From Gonapodya prolifera JEL478 (lineage: Eukaryota; Monoblepharomycota; Monoblepharidomycetes; Monoblepharidales; Gonapodyaceae): a stretch of 64,000 nucleotides of DNA. The notes beneath the pieces are model-generated. The model saw only the letters and a list, made by a program, of their open reading frames with translations. It was not told the origin of the DNA and made no database searches. The translations under genes were made by a program, and so were the position numbers. Of the stretch, positions 55,352-64,000 are shown in pieces; the first letter of the stretch is position 1; the number at the start of each line of letters is the position of its first letter. The stretch covers positions 74,094 through 138,093 of the forward strand of contig KQ965780.1 of the NCBI GenBank assembly GCA_001574975.1, read 5' to 3'.

Positions 55352-58062
55352 TTAAGCTTTCTTTTCAAATACTTTCCGCAATTCCTTCTTGTTGACCTGC
55401 AACAAGGGAAAAGGAAGTTTGTTTTCGTTTTGTGTTTACGAGAACACGACAGTGACACACCTTCCCCAGCGGATTGCGCGGCATCTCCTTCTCGTAAAGT
55501 ATTTCCGTGGGAATCTTGTACGGTGCCAAGCGCTCCCTCAAAAAGTCCTTGAGCTGCGCTACTGTGAGCTTAGGACTTTCGGGAGTCTTGGGTACGAGAA
55601 CGACCGCAACCTTTTCCGAGGCGTTGGCGGGATCGTCTACGCCGAGCACAGCGGCTGGTGATAGGGGTTGGAGGGATGAGCCATTTTGTGATACAAAAGT
55701 TATGATGTAACCATCACGCACCATCAGAAACGTCTGGGTGATCGAGGATCTCTCGCTCGATTTCGAGTGATGAAAGTTTGTAACCCGCCTGAACGACAAA
55801 TGCACGACAGTGAGATGATTACTCTATGTAACGCCAGATCTCGCTCACGTACCATTTTGATGATATCCATCGAAGCGCGTCCCATGATCCTAAAGTATCC
55901 ATCTTTCGTCCTGCACGCAATATCACCTGGGGATCAAATTCCGTAAGCAAATCGGGCCATCTCGCACCAGAACCGCAAACAGCCATTCCACGCCCACGCC
56001 TCAACGCACCCGTCTTAAACCACCCATCCTCATCAAACGTGTCCTTGGTGGCCTCCGGCCTGCCCCAGTACTCCTTGAACAAGATGTCCCCCCTCACCCT
56101 GACCTCGCCGCCGTCGCCCTCCACCACCTCGGTGACGTCGGTGCCCGTGTCTGGAGAGATGAGCCGGACGGAAACGTACGGGAGGGGGTGGCCCACAGTG
56201 GCGGGGATGCGGGGCTCGGCGTACGGGCTGGGTAGGGTCATTGGATTTTCGACTTATGGAGTGCTTCCACGAGAAAAATTGTTGGCAGACTCACTTGGAG
56301 AGCATCATTCCCGTTTCAGTCATTCTGTTGCGACACGATTCGAAAGCGAAACGTATCAGCCCAAAGACCATTTTGCCATTCCGCGCTCTGCTCTGCTCAC
56401 CCATATCGCTCCAGCAGCCTGTGCCCACTGACTTCGACCCACTTGTCGAACATGGTCGATGGCAGGGGGGCTGATCCCGACACCATGAGGCGAAACTGAG
56501 AGCAAGATGTCGTGGCTTTGGCGCGCTCTGAAGGCTCGAGGGTTTCCCAGGTCGCGGCAAGGCGGGCTGAATGGTGGTAGAGGATAGACTTTTGGGTGAA
56601 TGGATCAACAGATGAAACGAAAGACGAGCTTACCATAAACTGTTGATTAATTTTTGCGGAAGAATGTGCAAATTGAGGTCATGTGATATGGTCAGAACTC
56701 TTTCGACTCACTCGTAGGAACCGCCATAAACAACGTCAAGTTCCTCTCAGGCGAGGAGAATCGCTTCCACAACCATTTCGGCTGGGAAGCAGGACTTGAG
56801 TTAGACACAATAACGAGGACCACCGCTGTGGTAAAAAAGCTCGAGTTTGACACTCACGTCAAACCGGGTGGGCCCGAACTCCTGCACCGCGCCATTCCAT
56901 TGGCAGCAGTAAAGGATGTTTACGAGACCGTGAATGTGGTGGAGGGGAAGAGGGCTGTTTGGTGGGGTGACGTACATTTGTTCATTGGTGACACGCGGGG
57001 ATGAAATGAGCCCTCGATAAAGAAAAAAACACCCTCCTGTGAACTGAACCTACTTGAAGATCCGATCCGCTTCCGTCCACGACCATGCTTCTGAAAGACT
57101 CTTGGCTTGTGTCGTCAGGGACAGGTGGGTGTGCACAGCCCCCTTGGGTTTTCCCGTTGTGCCTAAGAACACGTTTTTGTCACTGCACTGCACCTCGCCA
57201 AAGGCTATCAAGAGTCTCCGTGTGCCGTAAAACTCACCCGATGTGTAAATGAAGAGCGCTCTCCTGGCCACATCGAACTCGGTCCACGCGACCTCCTCAT
57301 CCAACGCGGCACCCTGCCACGGTTGTGCTGCAATGTCCTCCAGCTCGATCACGCGCGCAGACTCGGGGATCTGGGCACGTATTTCGGCGATCTTGGAGGA
57401 AAATGACGAGTGGTGGATGACGATGGCGGATTGGGAGTCGGTGATGGTGTAGAGGAGTTCGCTGGGTGGGTGGGAGACGGCTGTGGGATAGCAGGGCGGA
57501 GGATTCAGTTAGTGGGGCTCGTGAAGATGAGGGGAAAGTGCCACTAGGTACCTAGTGGCACTGCGATCCCCCCTGCGATCCAAATGGCCCATTGAATGAC
57601 GGTGTAGAGGTACGATGGCTGCACCAAGTATGTCACGCGGGCTTCAGCAAGGTCGCTTGATTCGCCGGATTAGAAGGAAAGGAAAGGAAAGGACAGGAAA
57701 GGGAGGAAAGGGAGGAAAGGGAGGCATTAAATCGTCGGAAGAAATCGTCGTGCGAATTCATTTCGCGTCATCCACATCATTCATCGACACAAAACGGACG
57801 CAGAAAGCTCTCCCACAATCACCACGGACGAGTGATCGCGATTTGATCCCACTTTCACTGTTCCTTTCAGTGAGGTCACGAGATGTTCTCACCTCTTGCC
57901 ATCGAGCAACTTCGCTGCCAGTTCCGAGGCATCCCTAAGTAGTTGGGCGTATCCAAATTCGCTTCCATCCAGCACCACGAGCGCGGGGCTCCGTGCTGCG
58001 CGCGCGTGGTTGGCGGCGCGTTCCAGGAGGGGGATTCGCGGGAGAGTCAGAGTTTTAGTCAT
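55352..58062 (-). CDS. ACSF3-like acyl-CoA synthetase (AMP-binding enzyme)
   Basis: ANL-superfamily ligase; the sequence is closest to the malonyl/methylmalonyl-CoA synthetase (ACSF3) group. Fourteen exons: 57893-58062, 57552-57655, 57238-57480, 57054-57162, 56858-56954, 56712-56781, 56626-56639, 56401-56588, 56295-56324, 56010-56227, 55853-55926, 55722-55788, 55461-55654, 55352-55396; 540 aa. Motifs: IYTSGTTGKPKGAVHTH (P-loop), PLPLHHIHGLVNILY, RLLERYGMTETGMML, DGWFKTGDIA, IMGRASMDIIKMAGYKLSSLEIEREI, and the C-terminal catalytic lysine region EMPRNPLGKVNKKELR. The N-terminus (MTKTLTLPRIPLLERAANHARAAR) is basic and could be mitochondrial. The exon 2 donor is inside a 26-base palindrome; the exon 7 donor (gtcttt) is weak and chosen for frame. 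Confidence 0.9.
57537..57562. repeat. Perfect 26-base palindrome over a 5' splice site
   Basis: Two perfectly complementary 13-base arms with centre GGTACC (core ccactaggtacctagtgg). On the minus strand the exon 2 / intron 2 boundary of the ACSF3-like gene (CCACTAG|gtacct) falls inside it. In RNA it could fold into a hairpin that hides the splice donor; as DNA it is a candidate cruciform or protein dimer site. Confidence 0.85.
57674..57724 (+). repeat. Purine tract (GGAAA repeats)
   Basis: Pure A/G tract apart from one C, made of GGAAA and GGGAGGAAA units, in intron 1 of the minus-strand ACSF3-like gene. On the transcribed sense strand it is a polypyrimidine tract just upstream of the exon 2 acceptor, so it may serve in splicing. 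It can also form triplex DNA. Confidence 0.8.
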
Positions 58063-58821
58063 TTTCGGCGATTTACGGGAGGCAGAGACACCGCGGTGGA
58101 TACGGCTGGGATAAATAGCTGTTTAGAGACGGATTGATGGGCTGGAAACCGACGATGGGTGGAAACGGGAACGATATTTGAGTCCGATCGGATTGAAATT
58201 GCACCGAGAACCCTCACTGACCCTTTCGGGACGAATGCGAGATCCTCCGCTCTGTTCACGCCCCAAAGTACGCACGTGGAGCGGTAACAAAGTAGGCTAC
58301 CAATTTAATTAATGCTGAGCGAGCGGAGCGTCGAGACGCGGAGAGCAGGGAGCAATGGTTGGTGGAGGGGAAATTTGGACAGAACACGCAAGAATTAGAT
58401 GGTGCGTGCCCCGCCCTTGAGCTCGTCTGTGTCAGTTGAATTTGCAACATATGAGCTGAAAAGGCAGTCAAATTCTGTATGCAAGCGTGACGGATCAGAG
58501 AAGTGTGGCGGAGAGTCTCGCTGTGGCCACCTACCTCAACGAAGTTTAATTAAAAGCATTAAAATAAGCAGCGTAACAGACCCAGACAGACAACCTTTTC
58601 CTCCTCCTTCCTACCGCTGTCCTAACGTGTGCGAACTTTGAGCTTCGGGGGATCGCAATACCTGACAAGAGAGCCGAAGTTTAATTACATTATTAAGGCC
58701 ACTTGTATTTTTTTTTGCTTCTCCGAGAGCGTGCTGTCGGAGGGAAAGGGGAGCATAGAGGAACAATATCTGCCAAAAATGGATAACTGGGTGGCTCTAG
58801 TCACTCTCACCTCGCTTCACC
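58063..58821. other. Divergent intergenic region, no gene supported
   Basis: Between ACSF3-like (-) and the CorA-like gene (+). Contains a small GC-rich hairpin cluster at about 58312-58350 (GCGTC-GA-GACGC) reminiscent of the intronic hairpin element, and AT-rich stretches around 58540-58570 and 58680-58710. Short frames have no recognisable domains. Confidence 0.45.
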
Positions 58822-61145
58822 ATGCATCGATTAAAAAATCCTTTCAGCCGTTCGCGTTCAAGGTCCCCTACATCGAGCTCCGGAGAGCATCTCAACGCTC
58901 CGCAGACAACGGCTGTCAGTGGCGGTGTAACCCCCACCCGGAGTCGGACGCCGTCCCCAGTTCCAACACCTTACCAATCAACTGACGACGTCCGAGGAGC
59001 TCCGGTATCGGCAACCTCAGTGACGTCACTCTCGGTGTCCCCTGCGTCCCCAGAGGTGTCGCCAGCTCCAGCTCCAGCTCCTTCGCGACCTCCTCCCCAA
59101 CCCCAACTCACCGCCCCCCGTCCGCCCATCCCCACGATGGCGTCTCTTCCTCCCGCGACAAACCAGAGTTTTGCTCCACACGCGCCACCACCCTCGGTAC
59201 AGCCGCTAATCCCCGTCGATCCTCTCAACCCCTTACCAGCGACCCAAGTTCCACGATGGGGAGTCGCTGATTTCGTCGTTGGAGAGGCGGGAAGGTTTTC
59301 GCTAGGACAGGACGCGGAGTCGCTCTCGCACTACGTCTCGTCGCAGCCCCCGTTTCAGAGGGAGAGCGTGCGATGGGCTCATGTTGCGACAGCTGGTCTA
59401 CCGACGGACGAGCAAACGGCGTTCGCGGACGTGATTCGGTCTATGGCGAACTATCCGACGATAGCTGGAAGAACGCCGCGACGGCATTTCCAGAAGCAGG
59501 TTCGTAGATGTGCTGGAGCTGGTTGGAATTACGGGAAAGCTTCACACATCCGTTCAAGACAGGCTCTCACCATTGACGAGAACGGCGTCACTCTCGCGAT
59601 CCCCGTTTTCGCTGAAGACCGCGTTCCCCCAACCGCGCTCGCCATCGGCGCAGCCCCAACCGCCTCCAGCACATCCCCACTTCTCCCAACCACAAATCCC
59701 GTGCCCGTCCAACCGACAGTCTCGGTCTCACCCACGCTACCGCCTCCTCCTGTTCTTTCCCGCCTGGCCTTTGCAGAGTCCCGCCTTCTCAAGCGGGGCA
59801 GGCTCGCGCTCCGGCTGGAGTTCGTAAGAGGGTGGCGCGCGGACGATATTCGGTTCTTGCTAGTGACGCATGTCGAGGGCATGTGGGATTTGGAAATGCA
59901 AGAGGAAATGCTGGGTGGGCAGGGCGGAAATGGCGAAGGAGGGTTGATGAAGGGGGCGAACGCTTTTCCAGAGTGAGTTTGCGCCCGTTTCCTTCACATG
60001 GCACACGCTATGTTCGGACGGACTAAGCTTTTGTATTTCAAAATCTGCAGCGGACCCTCACTCGTGGCCCAAATTCTCCGCGCTCACCTCGAAATATCCG
60101 CCGAGGTCGTCACCTTCATTGAAGAAGCGTTTGCGGACGCTGAGCGACTCGTCTTCCGCCGCCCGAGCACGGGGTACTCACAAGGTACGTTTTTTCTTTT
60201 CGTTGGCCCATCTATTCACTCACTCATTTAACATCTCGGCGTCTATTCACTCACTCATCGAACATCTCGACTGCAGTACTCACCGCATTGAAAGCCGAAC
60301 TCCTCGGACTGCGCCGCGACTTTGCGGTGGTGTGCAACCAGGTTGCCGCGTTGGGGAGTTTTCTGAGAGGCGTTGCGCCCAGCGGGAGTGCGTGGACTGG
60401 GAGCATCACGAACCTGGAGGCTGTTGCGGTGAGTGGAACCCCAAAAGTTTTGTTCAACAAATTACCAAAAGAACGGGTTTTCGTTGCACAACTTCTAGTC
60501 CGAAGGCCTGGTCATCGACTCCCGCATTTTGGCACTCATAGAACGTACCGATGCTCTCGTGGGATTGGTGAACTACGAAGTTACAGCGTACCAAAACAGG
60601 ATTAGTGAGTTGATGGATAAGACACATTCAGGTATTCATGTACTCAAAGACTTGCTTCCAGTTTTTGCTCTTACTATTTTTACAGTGCTGTTCGCGCCCA
60701 CTGTAAGTTATGGTTCGTTTGGCACGTATCATTTTGTTGACTGTACCTTCTGCACAGAACTTTTTCGTAACGTTCGTCAAAGCGCCGTTTGATATTGTGC
60801 TGCCAACCCAAAATGGATTCTGGGCCGCACTTGTCGGTGAGTAAAGCACAAATCTCTGATTTGCTGGATGAACCGTCACCTCCCCCACTTACACATCCCT
60901 TTTTTTTGTCACTCTAAGTCCTGTTCTTCCTCACACTCGGTCTTTTGACCTTCATGGTTGGTCCGTCAAAGGTGTTCGAGGACCTGCACGAGGCGTTGGT
61001 ACCTCGCCGTGTCACCCGGCCGGGCAAAATAATCCCCGTCGGAGTACGTTTCGGCAGAGACCTGGACGTTCGGAGTCACGATGTGTTCTTTGAAAGATTG
61101 GAGGATGTTGTAGGACAGGAGAACGAATTTCAGAAAGGCAACTGA
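58822..61145 (+). CDS. CorA-like two-membrane-segment protein (putative divalent-cation transporter family)
   Basis: Exons: 58822-59499, 59563-59972, 60051-60184, 60277-60428, 60499-60604, 60686-60702, 60758-60836, 60919-61145; about 600 aa. The 63-base intron at 59500-59562 (gttcgt...agacag) is inferred; the frame is open without it. The N-terminal 150 aa are disordered, Ser/Pro-rich (SRSRSRSPTSSSGEH, VSPAPAPAP). The middle is a soluble helical domain, and the C-terminus has two hydrophobic segments (around LFAPTNFFVTF and VLFFLTLGLLTFMV) joined by a short LPTQNGFW loop, laid out like fungal CorA-like proteins. The canonical GMN signature is absent (VKAPFD in its place). Splicing between 60604 and 60686 is ambiguous, because reading through also stays open and yields a longer first membrane segment (LLPVFALTIFTVLFAPT). 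Confidence 0.5.
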
Positions 61146-61862
61146 AGGTTCTGTGTATGATAAAACTGCTTGTGATTGGTTGCTTATTATACTTGGAGTC
61201 TATGCAAAATTGAAGCCCTACTCTCGTTCTTGGTTGAATTATTTGAGAACTGAAGACTTGCAGTATCGTAATCGAAAGGTGGTTGGGAGAATTAATTTGT
61301 CGATGTGGAGCTTTGGGAGCGACAGCCGACGGGTTGTCGTGCAATGGCAAATGGCGTTCACGAACGAAATTAAAAGTCGCAGTGGATTGCAAATATGTAT
61401 CGGTCGCGGGATCCCTGAGCAGACGCCTGAGGAACGATGAAGGACTTGTCCGAGTGGGCCAAAAATGTGGTGGACAGTCCAAGCCGGGGCAGGGTAGAAA
61501 GTGCGCTACCACTGTACAGAATGAATGCCAAGATTGGAGCGCCAATCCGCAGTGGAGTCGCGCACACCCTTTCTTGGTGCATTCAGTCGTCATTATTGGT
61601 TGTTTCTTCACATGGGAGCGTCACTCGATCTCTGAGACATTTATTACTTTTGGCGCCTTGCGAAAGCCCTTGTGTTGCTGTGGTAGATATTGACAGTGAA
61701 TATGATGATTGATGATTGAGGTTAGTGGGTCTCCCAACTGAGACAGTCCATTTCCCCGCTCAAGTTGTACCTGCCCGCCGGCTGGCTTCAACCGCACTTT
61801 GATGGAAAACCAAAGCTGTCGATCGTCAGTCATCTCGTTGCGATCTGAGAGCCAGGTCTGAA
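61146..61862. other. Intergenic, no gene supported
   Basis: Between the CorA-like gene and Tmc-like 2. A 199-codon minus-strand frame (61012-61611) overlaps the end of the CorA-like gene and has a Cys/His/Pro-rich translation without domains, so it is not called. Upstream exons of Tmc-like 2, equivalent to the acidic first exon of Tmc-like 1, were looked for and not found. Confidence 0.4.
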
Positions 61863-64000
61863 ATGGAGAAGGGAATGAGGAAAAGGTCTCATCTGGAGCA
61901 TATCTTATTCTCCGTCTTGAATAGCATGGTATCGGGTGGGTGTATTGAAGAGACTGCCTCTTCTCGTAAGAGTTGCATATTCATTGCGCCTGCTGGGCCC
62001 TCTAAAGGCAACGAGGTCCCCAGCTCGCTCGCATACCCGCTGACAATCTTCGAGGATCTTCAGCTTTTGTATTTCTGCTGGCATCCGGGTTACAGGTGTG
62101 TGGAAAGCGCCTTAAGTATCATGTGTCATCCGACCTAACTGTTTGGTCATTCGAATGAAGCTTCCCTGGGATGCCCTCTTGGATTCATTATATTTGGAAC
62201 GTATTGGCCTATCGGCCCGATGCATACTCTACCTTTCTTGTCCTTCTGGGAATCGCAGTATTGATAATCGTCACTCTCGTTGCAACCATTGTGTTTTCCG
62301 GAATTAGTTTCAATCGAGGCAAATTCAAGTACATGTGGCCTCTGAGTTTGTTGAGAGCCGGTACGATGCTAGCCGGTGAGAACAACCTCAGCAAATTAAG
62401 TCCACCAACTATAACTGATGTTTTCGTGGTCCAATTTAGTGGGTGTACTGAACATACGTAAGTGCTTCGGACATACCGGCGGTTTTTCGATTGCCTGTGC
62501 AAAAAATTTCATCCATCAAACAGCCATCACCGAAGTGCTTTTAGTCTCCCTGGATTGTACAGGGGGGGTCTTGACGACTTATCCACAGGTTTCATGCTTC
62601 ACATCTGCACAACATGTCCTCCCTTTCATCGTGTCAGGCAAACTTTCACATAACTGACTCGCTTACATATGTTGCTCATCAAGACGTTGCAACGATAGTT
62701 CTTTGCCTCGTGATATTCATTCCATACACCCTGACAATGGTGTTGTTCGAACTGTTCAGGGCGAACAATGTGTTGGAACTAAAATTTGTTTATTCCTGAA
62801 CAGTCACTTGTTTACGTTGATGGAAACCCCAAGTCCGCAAAGAATCCACTATCGCGCGCCCACGGACGCACAGATCTCCTGTACCTTGTGGTGAAGCTGA
62901 TTGCAGTTTTTCTGTGGGAGTTTTTGGACTCTTCGACGCCAAAACTTGCCATTTTTGTTGTTTGCCTCTTCGTAAGCTTTTACTTAACCAATAGTGTGAT
63001 TGTGCTCCCTAATTTATTCTGATATTTCAATTTCAGGTTCTCACAAAGGAGAACCTACGAAAGCAACCCTTTCATAGCGATACACTTCAGTCCATTAGGA
63101 GTGGAATACTCTTTGTTGCCCTCTTATCTGTGAGATCTGAGCCGGTTTCACATTGTCTACTTGGTGTCATAATTGTGATACTGTTCTGTTAGTCGATCAT
63201 ATCCTTGGTGTCCGACCTCGTCGGTGCCGCTGGCTCTGGAAGTACAGGTCCCTTCATTGTACTCTGCATAGTGTTGGTGCCTGGATTTCTTTTGGGTGCA
63301 TCCGCGAACAGGTTGGCTAGACAGTGGATCACTCGTCGTGTTTATCTCCGCTTGCAAGCAAAAATTGCGAAGCTCAGAGCATCTACTCGGATATCAAGCT
63401 TTGCCAACGCTGATCGGAAGTCCATGCTTGGGTCCAGGATGTTGACACTTGAGGATGCCGATCCAGATGCAATGCTAGACCAGGTGGGCAAAAACATCAT
63501 CCAACTGACAACACAAAAGAAAAAAGAAGAGGTGGGGCTCCACTCAATTACGGTTGTCGTCCGTGTTAAAATTACTGGTTCATGATCACAGCCACCAATA
63601 TTCGAGTCCCCTTTTGACGCCGAGGTGAGCTTCACTATTCAAAAGTGTGCTCACGCAAAAGTGACAGATTTTGATACCAGCTTTCGTGTCGTTTCATTAG
63701 AGATGCTGCTGATCCTACTGCATTGGTTTTAATGCGAGAATTATTCGAAGCAGCTTTCCTCCAGTACCCGAAAAATGGTTTCGTGCACATTTCGGCTACC
63801 CAGTATTTGCTGGCATTTCCGTTCGAGACAACGTTGGTGGTGCATCCTGCCGAAACGAATGCCGAAGAGGCGGATCATATCTTGGTCAAGATCTCCAACA
63901 TGGCGGTTGCGTTTGATATCAGATGTGAGTCCTGTTCGAGGTATCCCTGGAAGAATATCTCCCTTACTTTCAATGTCGTTGAAGTCATGGGCTTCGTTTG
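61863..64000 (+). CDS. Tmc-like membrane protein 2 (partial, runs off window)
   Basis: Paralog of the 42413-48237 gene. Exons: 61863-61935, 62008-62095, 62161-62375, 62440-62457, 62524-62637, 62684-62739, 62804-62971, 63037-63129, 63193-63531, 63592-63624, 63681-63924, then an intron to the edge. Matches paralog 1 almost block for block: NEVPSSLAYPLTIFEDLQLLYFCWHPG, FPGMPSWIHYIWN, FNRGKFKYMWPL, VYVDGNPKSAKNPLSRAHGRTDLLYLVVKL, CRFIRDAADPTALVLMRELFEAAFLQYPKNGFVHISATQYLL. Several exon boundaries and the 18-base exon 4 are conserved; an extra intron splits HPGYR/FPG, and an intron of copy 1 (after GTK) is absent. Exon 5 ends at VS with a GC donor (TCAG|gcaaac), placed by homology. The acidic N-terminal exon of copy 1 was not found. 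Confidence 0.85.

Noticed and set aside
61012-61611. A 199-codon minus-strand frame
   Set aside because: Overlaps the 3' exon of the CorA-like gene; composition is Cys/His/Pro-rich, with no family resemblance.

Overview
This is a gene-dense nuclear window from a fungus, most likely a zoosporic (chytrid-type) one. The evidence: almost every gene is cut by short GT-AG introns (about 45-150 bases, with small exons down to 8 bases); the gene set is fungal or core eukaryotic (Hsp12/Hsp9, TOK1-type K+ channel, Nma111, Bet3, Cdc48, Atp11, Sec14-like); an enkurin gene implies a motile flagellum; and there are two copies of a Tmc-like (tiny-macrocyst B-like) membrane protein. Two stretches of N are assembly gaps.

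Layout. 1-13000: three Hsp12/Hsp9-family stress-protein genes (copies A, B, C, all +), each with 8 tiny exons, with related flanks. Between B and C lie a putative sodium:proton antiporter of an otherwise mainly bacterial family (5934-9257, +) and a Ser/Thr-rich membrane protein (-). 13200-32860: housekeeping genes: NAD kinase (+), dienoyl-CoA isomerase (-), Nma111 protease (-), Bet3 (-), enkurin (-) head-to-head with a Sec14-like gene (+), a DUF4336 protein (+), a small GPI-type protein (-), Cdc48 (+) and Atp11 (-). 33000-41420: a Swiss-Army-Knife HAD protein (+, one apparent frameshift), a TOK1-like channel (-) and a long-form tRNase Z (-). 42400-51480: Tmc-like protein 1 (+) and a RecQ helicase (-), converging with 37 bases between their stops. 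52230-61150: a CAP-domain secreted protein (+), a hydrophilic unknown (+), an ACSF3-like acyl-CoA synthetase (-) and a CorA-like membrane protein (+). From 61863 a second Tmc-like gene (+) runs off the right edge.

I solved exon chains by hand. For most genes the joined exons keep one frame and give the family's expected length (Nma111 993 aa, ATP11 394 aa, ACSF3-like 540 aa, RecQ 792 aa, Cdc48 820 aa). Three genes need one or more single-base corrections (SAK-HAD, Tmc-like 1, Ser/Thr-rich protein), which suggests residual indel errors in the assembly or recent decay.

Most unusual things: a mosaic Hsp12 copy; a dispersed array of tiny GC-rich hairpins sitting in introns of two unrelated genes, in the sense orientation in both; an intron-rich gene of a bacterial transporter family; Tmc-like proteins with two sensor-like ectodomains; and a perfect 26-base palindrome over a 5' splice site.
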